The position numbers were made by a program, and so were the translations under genes. The notes beneath the pieces are model-generated. The model had not been told where the DNA came from and did no database searches. It saw only the letters and a program-made list of their open reading frames with translations. Shown here piece by piece: positions 15,810 to 23,933 of a stretch of DNA of 64,000 nt. This stretch comes from Edaphobacter lichenicola (lineage in GTDB: Bacteria > Acidobacteriota > Terriglobia > Terriglobales > Acidobacteriaceae). Numbering within the stretch: position 1 is the first letter of the stretch; each line of letters opens with the position of its first letter. Location: assembly GCF_025264645.1 (NCBI RefSeq), contig NZ_CP073696.1, positions 62,001 through 126,000 on the forward strand, in the 5' to 3' direction.

Positions 15810-17375
15810 ATGGAACGGGTTGATTTTTTGGTAGTTGGGGCTGGGATTGCAGGGTTGAGCGCAGCGATTCGATTGGCAGAGGTGGGAACAGTTCTGGTGG
15901 TGACCAAGGAGGAGTTGGCGGAGTCGAATACGGCTTATGCACAGGGCGGGATCGCGGTGGCGATGGGTGGCGACGAGGATGTTGCACTGCATTTGGAAGA
16001 CACGATGGCAGCCGGGGATGGGCTGGTGAATCGTGGGGCTGCGGCGGTGTTGGTGTCGCAGGGGCCGCGCAGGGTGGAAGAGTTGTTGGAGTGGGGGACG
16101 GCTTTTGATCGGCATCCGGCTGCAGAGGGGGGCGAGCTGATGCGGACGCGCGAGGGGGCGCATAGCCTGTCTCGGATTCTTCATGCGAATGGCGATGCAA
16201 CGGGGCGGGAGATTGCGGTATCGCTGCTGCGGCATGTGCGGGAGGGGGGAGTTCGTAAGGGGTCAATAGAGTTGATGGAGTGGACTACGAGTGTGGACTT
16301 GATTGTGGAGGGAGGACGCGTGGTGGGGGCTACGCTGCTGGACGGAGAAGGTGGATTGCGGGTGGTGCAGGCGCGGGCGGTGTTGCTGGCTAGCGGCGGA
16401 GCCGGACAGGTTTATAGCGATACGACGAATCCCGCGGTGGCGACGGGGGATGGGATTGCGATGGCTTATCGGGCGGGAGCGGCGGTGAGCGATATGGAGT
16501 TTTACCAGTTTCATCCGACGGCGTTTACTGCGGAGGGAGCGCCGCGGTTTTTGATGAGTGAGGCGCTGCGGGGGGAGGGTGCGTTGCTGGTGAATGCGGC
16601 GGGAGAGCGGTTTATGGAGAGGTACCATCCGCTGCTAGAGCTTGCGCCGCGTGATGTGGTAGCGAGGGCGATTACGCGGGAGGGAATGGATGGCCCGGTG
16701 TATCTGGATATGCGGCATATGAAGAAGGATTTGAAGGCGAGGTTTCCGGGGATCTCAGGATTTTTGGCGGGGTATGGGCTGGAGTTGGGGAGAGATTTGA
16801 TTCCGGTGCGGCCTGCGGCGCACTACCTGATGGGTGGGGTGAAGACGGATGTGCAGGGAAGGACTTCGCTGCCGGGGCTGTATGCGGCGGGTGAGGTGGC
16901 TTGCACGGGAGTGCATGGAGCAAATCGGTTGGCGAGTAATTCGCTGCTGGAGGGGCTGGTGTTTGGGGCGTTGGCGGCGGAGACGATGTTGGCCGAGTCT
17001 CAAGTGGCAAAGGACGAGTTGGTTGCTGCGCCGGTGGCGGGTAGCCCTGCGGGCGTGACCTCTGAGGCGGCTACTGAGAGGTGGATTCGGGAGTTACGAG
17101 AGTTGATGTGGAAGTACGCTGGGTTGCTGCGCGATGCGGATGGTTTGCGACAGGCTACGCGCGGACTGGATGCGCTGGCTGCGACGATGCCGAAGGGGCT
17201 GTTTCGGCGGGCCGTGGAGGCGCGGAATCTGCATGTGGTGGCTGAGTTGATTGTGGCTTCGGCGTTGGGACGTGAAGAGAGCCGTGGAGCGCACTACCGG
17301 AACGATTTTCCGCTGCGTGATGCGGTCGGGAAGCATTCGGTGATGCAGAGAGGGAGGCTGGAGTTTGCGGCGTGA
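15810..17375 (+). CDS. nadB: L-aspartate oxidase
   Basis: An FAD enzyme oxidising L-aspartate to iminoaspartate, the substrate of NadA, in de novo NAD synthesis. The 521-residue protein has the dinucleotide fold FLVVGAGIAGLSAAIRLAE at the start, the family motif SNTAYAQGGIAVAMG, REGAHSLSRILH, the FAD segment PAAHYLMGGVKTD and GANRLASNSLLEGLVFG. The C-terminal helical domain has SRGAHYRNDFP. It is not linked to nadA, which lies 8 kb away under a riboswitch. No such element is seen before nadB. Confidence 0.97.
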   Translation: MERVDFLVVGAGIAGLSAAIRLAEVGTVLVVTKEELAESNTAYAQGGIAVAMGGDEDVALHLEDTMAAGDGLVNRGAAAVLVSQGPRRVEELLEWGTAFDRHPAAEGGELMRTREGAHSLSRILHANGDATGREIAVSLLRHVREGGVRKGSIELMEWTTSVDLIVEGGRVVGATLLDGEGGLRVVQARAVLLASGGAGQVYSDTTNPAVATGDGIAMAYRAGAAVSDMEFYQFHPTAFTAEGAPRFLMSEALRGEGALLVNAAGERFMERYHPLLELAPRDVVARAITREGMDGPVYLDMRHMKKDLKARFPGISGFLAGYGLELGRDLIPVRPAAHYLMGGVKTDVQGRTSLPGLYAAGEVACTGVHGANRLASNSLLEGLVFGALAAETMLAESQVAKDELVAAPVAGSPAGVTSEAATERWIRELRELMWKYAGLLRDADGLRQATRGLDALAATMPKGLFRRAVEARNLHVVAELIVASALGREESRGAHYRNDFPLRDAVGKHSVMQRGRLEFAA

Positions 17376-17408
17376 AGGGATGATTCTTGGCGATGGGTGG
17401 GGGATTCG

Positions 17409-17660
17409 ATGAAGACTGATGGTGATGATGGGCTTAGCGTGATTGCTGCTATTTTGGGCGCCGTGGTCAGCTTTGGTGTGACCTTTTCAGCGATTTTTTA
17501 CAAAGTGGCGGACGTGCGGGTGAATGGGATCTTTCATGGAGGGCCAACTTCGCTCACGGCTGCGATGGCGGGGCTGTTTGGAGGCGGAGTTGTCGCCTTG
17601 GCCGTGTTGGTGTTTTTGTTGCGTTGGGGGAATCGTCTCGACGATAGCATTGACGGTTGA
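17409..17660 (+). CDS. Small two-helix membrane protein
   Basis: An 83-residue protein with two hydrophobic helices at about 10-30 (LSVIAAILGAVVSFGVTFSA) and 52-75 (GLFGGGVVALAVLVFLL). ATG 17409 is chosen over an in-frame GTG at 17397 because a G-rich leader lies 5-10 bases before it. It follows nadB by 33 bases on the same strand. No family is recognised. Function unknown. Confidence 0.5.
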   Translation: MKTDGDDGLSVIAAILGAVVSFGVTFSAIFYKVADVRVNGIFHGGPTSLTAAMAGLFGGGVVALAVLVFLLRWGNRLDDSIDG

Positions 17661-17699
17661 TGCGTGCGGCCAAGTTCATCTATGCAGCGCGGCCGTTCG

Positions 17700-18272
17700 T
17701 TAGAGGATCGTCAACAGGACGGGGATGACGACGCCAGCTATGAAGATGGCGGTGATCAGGATTCGGTTGCGGATGTACTTGTAGGACATGTACAGGCCGG
17801 TGAGGGTGGAGACGAAGAGGCCGATAGCTACGATGAGGAAGAAGATCTTCAGGGGTAGGGCGTTGTGGGGCTTCGGCGTGGGGGCGTCGGAGGGCTTGGG
17901 TGAGGCGTTGGGCGCGAACTGGGTGGCGACGCTGGGTGACGCCGACTGAGACTTGTCGGTTGTGGGCTTGTCTGCGAGTCTCTCTACGGGGTTGTCATTC
18001 AATTTATCGGATGGCTTATCGCCTGACTTTTCCGGTTTGTCTGGGGGTGGGACCTTTCTGACGGGGACTACGGTGGTTTGCTTCTTGTGGATCTGGCCGA
18101 GGACGACGGCCCAAACGGGTGGTTTGTAGCTGCTGCTACGGGTAGTTTCGTGAAGGCTGAAGGTCTGGAGAGCTCCGGTGAAGGCGAAAAAGAGCAGGGC
18201 TGGGGTGATGAAGACGCCGAGATAGAGATGGACCAGGCGGGTGTACTTCAGAAAGGTATGCGAAGAAGACAT
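17700..18272 (-). CDS. PepSY-associated membrane protein
   Basis: A 190-residue protein. The N-terminal helix LVHLYLGVFITPALLFFAFT (about 13-32) matches the first helix of PepSY-TM proteins, often linked to iron uptake or flavin reductases. A Pro/Lys/Asp-rich low-complexity stretch spans about 70-140. Two helices follow at about 143-165 and 170-190, the last at the very C-terminus. The PepSY periplasmic domain itself is absent, so this is a reduced form. Its neighbour toward higher coordinates is the PEP-CTERM gene. Confidence 0.75.
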   Translation of the reverse strand: MSSSHTFLKYTRLVHLYLGVFITPALLFFAFTGALQTFSLHETTRSSSYKPPVWAVVLGQIHKKQTTVVPVRKVPPPDKPEKSGDKPSDKLNDNPVERLADKPTTDKSQSASPSVATQFAPNASPKPSDAPTPKPHNALPLKIFFLIVAIGLFVSTLTGLYMSYKYIRNRILITAIFIAGVVIPVLLTIL

Positions 18273-18332
18273 TAAGTCTTTTTACCGAAAAAATCGAATT
18301 AGGACGAAGTTTGATCTGAGATTGAATGAGGT

Positions 18333-18365
18333 AAAAAAGGTGGGCCGGTGGCTTCGCACCGGCCC
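18333..18365 (-). terminator. Rho-independent terminator after the PEP-CTERM gene
   Basis: The stem GGGCCGGTG/CACCGGCCC (18342-18350 with 18357-18365) has a six-base loop. On the minus strand it is followed by a run of six T (18338-18333). Confidence 0.9.
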
Positions 18366-18407
18366 ATAATTTGCAAACAAGGATGACTCTTTGGTGTCTG
18401 AGCCTTC

Positions 18408-18959
18408 TTAGGAAGCTGTTGCGAACTTGCGGCGGAGTACTCCAGCAGCGCCGATCAGTCCGGTCGCCATGAGGCTAAGAGTGCCTGGCTCCGGGACGGG
18501 GCTGTTGGCGGCTTTGAAGTCAAAGGAGCCAGTGCCTGCGCCGATACTGCCGTCGAAGTTGACTGAAGCTACATTGCCCTTCGCGCTTGCGTCGAGGCCG
18601 AGGAACGTTCCTACGGTGATGTCCCCGAGGGTCGCATCGGTAAACGAAAACGCGACACTCTTGCAGGGCGCAACAATTCTGAAGACCACGGTGACGGCGA
18701 CGCAAGACTCGGTGACGTTGAGGACGCCGAGGGTTCCGGTGAGGTCGGTGTAGGTCGCGGTAAAGGTCTCGAGGCTGGTGCTGAAGAGATCGGTGTTGAA
18801 GACTTCGTAGTTGAAGACGTCGGCTCCGCCTTTGAGAGTTGGCGTGATGATTTGAGTGCCGGATCCGGTGTCGACGGTGGCGGAGATCGTGTCTGCATGG
18901 GAAACAGCTGGAAGAAGGGCGAGAGTTACCAGAGCGAGAAATGCGGCGTGCAGTTTCAT
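18408..18959 (-). CDS. PEP-CTERM sorting-domain secreted protein
   Basis: A 183-residue exported protein with a signal peptide (about 1-22, AVSHAD), a beta-rich Thr/Val/Asp-rich body and a C-terminal sorting signal: VPEPGTLSLMATG, a hydrophobic helix, then LRRKF. PEP-CTERM proteins are processed by an exosortase and often sit near exopolysaccharide genes. No exosortase is in this window. AAGGAG precedes the ATG at eight bases. It is monocistronic, with a strong terminator. Confidence 0.9.
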   Translation of the reverse strand: MKLHAAFLALVTLALLPAVSHADTISATVDTGSGTQIITPTLKGGADVFNYEVFNTDLFSTSLETFTATYTDLTGTLGVLNVTESCVAVTVVFRIVAPCKSVAFSFTDATLGDITVGTFLGLDASAKGNVASVNFDGSIGAGTGSFDFKAANSPVPEPGTLSLMATGLIGAAGVLRRKFATAS

Positions 18960-19153
18960 AGGTTGAACTCCTTATGCCAAGGAGTAATGCAAGTGCCGGG
19001 CCAAAGAACTGTTCTTACTGGATTTGCCGGAGAGATGCGGTTTTCTGACTTGTTATTGGACAGCTTAAGGAATTTGTAAGACGAGGTGATATCAAAACTG
19101 GATTGCATTTGTCTTTGCAAAGATTGCTCGATTGCCTGCTGGACAAAAGGAAG

Positions 19154-19189
19154 GAAAATACTTTCCACTCGTCGACGGAAAGTGTTCTC
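19154..19189 (-). terminator. Probable terminator after terC
   Basis: The inverted repeat ACTTTCC/GGAAAGT extends outward through GAAAAT/GTTCTC with one wobble and one mismatch. On the minus strand it is followed by TTCCTTCCTTTT. It lies 55 bases past the TerC stop. The 284-base gap 18960-19243 shows no gene. Confidence 0.55.
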
Positions 19190-19243
19190 CTCTCTGCTTT
19201 CTGGCAAGTGACCGTTCCGGTTACTGATGTTGCGGTGCGATCG

Positions 19244-20176
19244 TTACCTGTTCGCTGGTGTCGCTTCCTTATTGCGGAGCAGGAGCGAGAGAGTGATTGT
19301 GAAGCCGAGGATGATCACGATTGTGCTGAGGGAGAGGACTGGGCCTATTTCAAACCAGTGGGCTGAGAGCATCTTGAGTGCCGCGAAGGCGAGGACCGCG
19401 GCGAGTCCGTAGTGCAGAAAGCGAAGTTTGGCGAGGAGGTGGGCCAAGAGGAAGTAGAGCGAGCGAAGACCCATGACCGCCATGATGTTTGAGGTATAGG
19501 CGAGGAAGGGATGGCGGGTGATGGAGAGGACGGCGGGGATGGAGTCGAGTGCGAAGACGACGTCGGTGAGTTCGATGGCGATGAGGGCGAGGAAGAGGAC
19601 GGTGATCATGCGGCGACCGTCTTCGATGACGAAGAACTTGTCCTGACGAAGGCTGACGGGATGCAGGCGGGAGAGCCAGGCTATCCAGCGTGGGGTGTGG
19701 GTCTCGTCTTTTTTGTCGGAGGGCAGGACGAGGCGAATGGCGGCAAGGAGCAGGATGGCGGCGAAGACGTAGCTGATCCATTGAAAGCGGGCGAGGAGAC
19801 CGAGGCCGGCGGTGATGAAGGCGCCGCGCATGAGAATGGCTCCGGTGACCCCCCAGAAGAGGACTTTGGGCTGGTGGCTGGGCTCGATCTTGAAGAGTTG
19901 GAAGAGGAGCAGGAAGAGGAAGAGGTTGTCGATAGACAATGACTCTTCGATGGCGTAGCCGGCGAGGTATTCGGTTGCGGAGTGGCTGCCGAGGGTGCGG
20001 AAGATGAAGAAGGCGAAGGCGAGAGCGGCGCCGATCCAGAGGAAGGTGGCGGCGATGGAGGTGGAATGGACCTTCGCCGGGCCATGGCGGCGGACGTAAA
20101 TGAGTTCGATCGCGAGGAGGGCGAAGATGAAGAGGTGAAAGCCTATCCAGTGGCTGATCGGAGTTTCGGCGAGCAT
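19244..20176 (-). CDS. TerC-family membrane protein
   Basis: A 310-residue, multi-helix inner-membrane protein. TerC/Alx proteins are linked to tellurite resistance and manganese export. Conserved acidic motifs in membrane helices are present: EESLSIDNLFLFLLLF at about 77-92 and IELTDVVFALDSIPAVL at about 198-214. About eight hydrophobic helices are visible. AAAGAG precedes the ATG. I looked for a yybP-ykoY manganese riboswitch in the leader and did not see one. Confidence 0.92.
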   Translation of the reverse strand: MLAETPISHWIGFHLFIFALLAIELIYVRRHGPAKVHSTSIAATFLWIGAALAFAFFIFRTLGSHSATEYLAGYAIEESLSIDNLFLFLLLFQLFKIEPSHQPKVLFWGVTGAILMRGAFITAGLGLLARFQWISYVFAAILLLAAIRLVLPSDKKDETHTPRWIAWLSRLHPVSLRQDKFFVIEDGRRMITVLFLALIAIELTDVVFALDSIPAVLSITRHPFLAYTSNIMAVMGLRSLYFLLAHLLAKLRFLHYGLAAVLAFAALKMLSAHWFEIGPVLSLSTIVIILGFTITLSLLLRNKEATPANR

Positions 20177-20292
20177 CTCTTTTGGATGCTACAGCGCGGG
20201 GAGGCTACGTGCACGGAGGGAGTTGCGGTGAGGGCTCGTCGGGGGAGGGTCGACGGCGCGCTGGTGCCTAGAACGTGGTGCCAGACGTGTGT

Positions 20293-20496
20293 TTAGTGCG
20301 CGCCGGCGACCATGGAGTAGACGGTGTAAACGATAATTGCGATAACCACCCAGAGGATCGAGGACAGGAAGAGGCTGCGAGCGATGTCCACGACGTGATG
20401 GGTGTCGAGGAAACCATCTGCATTGGTTTCGCGTGCTGTTCGGTTGGTTAGGTTTGTGTATCTGGTGTGTATGTCTGAGTATGATGGTGTTTGCAT
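20293..20496 (-). CDS. Small single-helix membrane protein
   Basis: A 67-residue protein with a polar N-terminal half (YSDIHTRYTNLTNRTARET) and one C-terminal helix at about 42-62 (LFLSSILWVVIAIIVYTVYS). The strong AGGAGGT five bases before the ATG supports real translation. No family is recognised. It lies upstream of terC on the same strand, with 116 bases between. Confidence 0.6.
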   Translation of the reverse strand: MQTPSYSDIHTRYTNLTNRTARETNADGFLDTHHVVDIARSLFLSSILWVVIAIIVYTVYSMVAGAH

Positions 20497-20701
20497 GGTC
20501 TACCTCCTATCGGCCAAGACTAGGGCTGACTTTAGTTGTGCACTATCCCTCGAATGCGGCAGTTTGTAACTCGTTTGGGTCATAAATGGGTGTTTTTATA
20601 GGGTGGAAGCGGGTTTTGGCCTAGTTTGGTGACAGGTGGGCCGTGATGGGGTAGGATTTGGCGGTATTCAGGCTACCTAAATTCAATCACCCGGAGTGCG
20701 T

Positions 20702-21208
20702 ATGAAGACAGCGATTCGTTTGATGGCGGTTGCGGCGGGGCTTCTCGGGACACAGCTTGCTTTGGGCCAGGCGACACCACCAGCGGGATCCACCGGAATC
20801 TGTAAGGACGGGACCTATTCGACGGCGGCGAGCAAACAGGGCGCGTGCCGGGGACACCAGGGCGTGAAGGAGTGGTACTCGGCGGCTGCGCCAGCTGCTG
20901 CGGCACCTGCTGCTGCGGCTGCACCGGCTCCTGGCCCGAAGGCTGTTCAGCCAGCTCCTGCTACTGCGCCAATGACTGCCTCAGCTCCGGCTCCGGCTGC
21001 GAAGAGCTCGCCATCGGCGAAGGCGGCGGCGTTGCCTCAGGCGGCGGGTGGTGGTCCGGGGCTGGTGTGGGTGAATACGTCCAGCAATGTCTATCACTGC
21101 TACGGTAGCGACTACTACGGGAAGACCAAGGCTGGAGCGTATATGTCCGAGGCTGATGCGAAGGCCAAGGGCGCTCATGCGGATCATGGGAAGGCCTGCA
21201 CGAAGTAG
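20702..21208 (+). CDS. Secreted DUF3761-type protein
   Basis: A 168-residue protein with a signal peptide (about 1-22, ALGQA). It has two conserved blocks joined by an Ala/Pro-rich linker (about 60-115). Block 1, CKDGTYSTAASKQGACRGH at about 34-52, matches the DUF3761 pattern. Block 2, VYHCYGSDYYGKTKAGAYM with ADHGKACTK, is the short Cys motif seen at the end of many secreted acidobacterial proteins. CGGAG lies seven bases before ATG 20702. Function unknown. Confidence 0.75.
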   Translation: MKTAIRLMAVAAGLLGTQLALGQATPPAGSTGICKDGTYSTAASKQGACRGHQGVKEWYSAAAPAAAAPAAAAAPAPGPKAVQPAPATAPMTASAPAPAAKSSPSAKAAALPQAAGGGPGLVWVNTSSNVYHCYGSDYYGKTKAGAYMSEADAKAKGAHADHGKACTK

Positions 21209-21258
21209 GGTCGCTTCAGGAACTTGAATTCGTCTGCGCCTCTGATGCTCGTCTATGG

Positions 21259-22206
21259 TCAGGGGCGCTGGTTGATTAAGCGGATCATTTCGAGGAAGAG
21301 GTCGCCGGAGATCTGAAGGGATTTGGCGCTGATCTTGTCGAGGGTGTCCTGATCGGTGTGGTGGTAGCCGTCGGGTGTGGCGTCGGTGTGGGGGCCGTAG
21401 TCGAGGTCGATGATGTCGAGGACTGGCACGCCTCGCTGGCGGAAGGGGATGTGATCGTCGCCGAGGCCAGGGAGGTCGTTTTTGAAGATATAGGCGGAGT
21501 GGCCTGTATTTTTTGCGGCGACTTTGAGCATGTCGCGCAGCCAAGGTGTGGACATCTCGTCCAGATCGATGTTAAGGTCCTTGTCCGCGCACATGTCGGC
21601 GAGGAGGAAGGCTTTGATCTTGCTCAGGGTACCGTCGTTGGCCCATTTGGCAGCCAGGTGGCGAGTGCCGTAGAGGGAGTCGGAGTTGGACCACTCTTTG
21701 ACGGCCTCTTCGCCGTCGTCGAACAGGAGCCAGATGGAGTAGCCCTCAGGGGGATGGGTGCGGAGGACGTTGCCGATCTCGATGAGTAGGGCGGTGGTGG
21801 CGGCGCCGTCGTTGGCTCCGTAGAAGTTGATGTCGCGGAGGGGGTAGTTGGTCTCGTAGTGGGTGGCGAGGACGATGATGCCGTCTTTTTTGCCGGGGAA
21901 GCGGACGATGTAGTTGTGCATCGTCTGGAGGCCGGCGGGAGTGGTGGCGGTGAAGGTGTCGGTTTCTAGGTTTCCCTTGGCGGCTTCAGGGGCGAAGTGT
22001 TGCTTGATGAACTCCTCGGCTTTGAGGTGGCCGGGGGAGCCGTTGAATCGCTTGGGGGCGACGTCGAGGAGTTGTTTGGTGAGGTTGTAGGCGGCTTGTC
22101 CGCTGAATTGGGTGTTGGTCTTCTGCGCGTGGAGTTCAGGTGCCAGGAGGAGAACGAGCAACAGCAAAATCGAGATGCGCGGATTCTTTCGCTTCGACAA
22201 GCTCAT
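21259..22206 (-). CDS. M28-family zinc aminopeptidase, secreted
   Basis: A zinc peptidase of the M28 (aminopeptidase Y) type, 315 residues from ATG 22206. It has a signal peptide with an unusual Leu-rich core (ISILLLLVLLLAPELHAQ). Metal motifs: ATHYET (His), NDGAATTALLIEI (bridging Asp), DDGEEA (catalytic Glu pair), ADMCAD and the late YHHTDQDT. A more upstream ATG at 22248 overlaps the tatC stop (ATGA) and adds 14 residues, so coupled initiation there is an alternative. Bases encoding the signal peptide overlap a dispersed repeat (22151-22218). Confidence 0.9.
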   Translation of the reverse strand: MSLSKRKNPRISILLLLVLLLAPELHAQKTNTQFSGQAAYNLTKQLLDVAPKRFNGSPGHLKAEEFIKQHFAPEAAKGNLETDTFTATTPAGLQTMHNYIVRFPGKKDGIIVLATHYETNYPLRDINFYGANDGAATTALLIEIGNVLRTHPPEGYSIWLLFDDGEEAVKEWSNSDSLYGTRHLAAKWANDGTLSKIKAFLLADMCADKDLNIDLDEMSTPWLRDMLKVAAKNTGHSAYIFKNDLPGLGDDHIPFRQRGVPVLDIIDLDYGPHTDATPDGYHHTDQDTLDKISAKSLQISGDLFLEMIRLINQRP

Positions 22207-22218
22207 GGTCAGAATGAC
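22151..22218. repeat. Dispersed repeat overlapping a signal-peptide coding region
   Basis: AGAACGAGCAACAGCA at 22151-22166 is identical to the left flank of the hairpin element near 5.68 kb. GGATTCT (22181-22187) and AGAATGAC (22211-22218) form an ATTCT/AGAAT stem of the same layout as 6737-6766 and 9585-9614. It lies inside the 5' end of the M28 gene. Confidence 0.55.
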
Positions 22219-22244
22219 ACTACTTTTGGAACCAGACGAATACG

Positions 22245-23033
22245 TCATGCGGCTTTTTTGGCCTCTCTGGCTTTGCGGCGGGCTGGGTGGACGAGGAAGG
22301 CGATGCCTACGCCGATGAGATAGAGAACCAGCATGGGGCTGGCGAAGAGACACATGCCGATGGGGTCGGGCGTGGGGCAGATGATGGCCGCAATGATGAA
22401 GATGGCGAGGATTGCGTAGCGGATGTGCTGGACAAGGAACTTCGCGTCAACGATGCCGAAGAGCGCGAGGAAGAAGATGAGGATGGGGAGCTCGAAGGTG
22501 ACGCCCAGGCCGAGGATGACGGCGAGAAAGAAGTTGGTGTAATCCTCGATGGTGAGCACTGGGTTGAAGTTCTTGCCAAAGCCTCCGATGAGGACCTTGA
22601 GCGCGCCGGGAAAGACCCAGTGGTATCCGAACCATGCGCCCGATAGGAAGAGGACGATGGTAGCGGCCATGAAGGGGATGACGTAGCGCTTCTCGTTGGC
22701 GTACATTCCAGGCGCGATAAAGAGCCAGACCTGATAGAGGATGAAGGGTGACGCGAGGATGATGCCGCCGTAAAGGGCGGTCTTGAGGTAGAGGTTGAGG
22801 GGATCGGTGGGGTGGGTGTAGTTAAGGGCGATGTGGAGGTCGTTGAGCGGCTTTTGAATGATGCCGTAGAGCCGGACGTGAAAGGCATAGGCGATGCAGA
22901 AGCCGATCAAAAGGTAGACGGTGGAGTGAATGAGGCGCTTGCGGAGCTCGGTGAGATGCTCCATGAGGCTCATGCCGGGAAGTTCGGCGCGGTCGGTGAC
23001 CGCTGCCCGAACGCTGTCGACCAGATCAGCCAT
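22245..23033 (-). CDS. tatC: Twin-arginine translocase subunit TatC
   Basis: Receptor subunit of the Tat system, which exports folded proteins. The 262-residue protein has the conserved first segment MSLMEHLTELRKRLIHS, then six membrane helices, with FGYHWVFPGAL and LGLGVTFELPILIFFLA matching the family (the conserved Glu is in TFELP). A basic C-terminus (HPARRKAREAKK) is cytoplasmic. It overlaps the end of the tatA/B gene by eight bases, so the two are coupled. Confidence 0.96.
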   Translation of the reverse strand: MADLVDSVRAAVTDRAELPGMSLMEHLTELRKRLIHSTVYLLIGFCIAYAFHVRLYGIIQKPLNDLHIALNYTHPTDPLNLYLKTALYGGIILASPFILYQVWLFIAPGMYANEKRYVIPFMAATIVLFLSGAWFGYHWVFPGALKVLIGGFGKNFNPVLTIEDYTNFFLAVILGLGVTFELPILIFFLALFGIVDAKFLVQHIRYAILAIFIIAAIICPTPDPIGMCLFASPMLVLYLIGVGIAFLVHPARRKAREAKKAA

Positions 23034-23583
23034 GGTGGGTGGCCTCGCTGGTAGTTATCTCGGATATTTCGGACGAATGAGACTGGGGCTCGGAGACATG
23101 GGGGATGGAGTCGAGCACGGGAGTAAGTGCGGAGTTGCTGACGGGAAGGCCGGTGGAGGGTGGCATGAGATTGAGGTCGCCCGAGGTGGCGATGGGCAGC
23201 GGTGCGTGATTGGGCAGAGGCTCGGCGTTTGGTGACGATGAGTTGGAGTGATTTTCGACCAGCTCTTGAGTCAGCTGGGAGATTCGCTCGGGAGTGACGT
23301 CCGATTCGGCGGGTAATGATGTACTGGCGGCTGTACTTTCGGTTTCAGCGGCGATGGCAGGGGCAACGGGTGCGGCCGCTTCCATGGCGGCGATCTTCTT
23401 CCGCTGCTCTTCCTGGTCGGCGACGCGGAGCTCGTCCTCCATCTGCATGCGGAACTCGTTGGAGGCGCGGCGGAACTCGGCCATGAGTTTGCCGAGTTGG
23501 CGTGCGAGTTCGGGCAGCTTCTTCGGCCCGAAGAGGAGGAGGGCGAGGAAGAAGATGACGGCGCTGTCCTGGAAGCTAGGCAT
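23026..23583 (-). CDS. tatB: Twin-arginine translocase TatA/TatB-like subunit
   Basis: A 185-residue protein with one short N-terminal membrane helix (about 5-20), the FGPKKLPELARQLGKLMAEF hinge and amphipathic helix, a charged coiled region to about 75 and a long Pro/Ser/Ala-rich tail to the end. It lacks a clear Glu/Gly distinction between TatA and TatB. Tail length favours TatB, but only one such gene is present here. It is the first gene of the unit tatB-tatC-M28. Confidence 0.88.
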   Translation of the reverse strand: MPSFQDSAVIFFLALLLFGPKKLPELARQLGKLMAEFRRASNEFRMQMEDELRVADQEEQRKKIAAMEAAAPVAPAIAAETESTAASTSLPAESDVTPERISQLTQELVENHSNSSSPNAEPLPNHAPLPIATSGDLNLMPPSTGLPVSNSALTPVLDSIPHVSEPQSHSSEISEITTSEATHHG

Positions 23584-23769
23584 AAGTCTGTCCCATGATA
23601 CGGCTTACGAGTTGTCGGAACAAATGGATGGAAGGTGTTGATCCTGTTGTAAGATTCTTGGTGTAGGACGGTTTGACGTTTTCGATTTAGGCGCATCGTT
23701 TGGATGCAGATTGCGTCTAACACTACGAACGCGCGGCTTTGATGGCCGCGGGTTACTGAAGTAGTCGGG

Positions 23770-23925
23770 AGTTGCAACACCCCCGTGGGTTGGGTGAGGG
23801 CTTGAACGAGTCATCACAGTGAATCCGCTGCAACTTTAGCAGTGCATGCTTTCAACATCCCCGTCTCTGAGGTGAACGAGGTAGCGGCTAGCGCCGGTAC
23901 CGGGTGACCTTGCGAGACTGAAGGC
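23770..23925 (+). promoter_or_regulatory. Tandem NAD+-I (nadA-motif) riboswitch
   Basis: Two domains with the same architecture precede nadA. Domain 1 (23770-23835): outer stem AGTTGCA/TGCAACT, the unpaired 5' strand ACACCCCC, then stem GTGGGT/ATCCGC directly abutting the outer stem. Domain 2 (23848-23925): outer stem GCTTTCA/TGAAGGC, ACATCCCC, then stem GTCTC/GAGAC. The ACAnCCCC bulge and stem order match the NAD+-I class, known from acidobacterial nadA leaders. The 3' strand of domain 2 runs into GGCGGAG, the nadA ribosome-binding site, suggesting translational shut-off when NAD+ is bound. The remaining gap 23584-23769 is the tatB/nadA promoter region. Confidence 0.93.
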
Positions 23926-23933
23926 GGAGTACT

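Noticed and set aside
20177-20292. Manganese (yybP-ykoY) riboswitch before terC
   Set aside because: Checked because TerC/Alx genes often have one; the conserved core sequences are not present.
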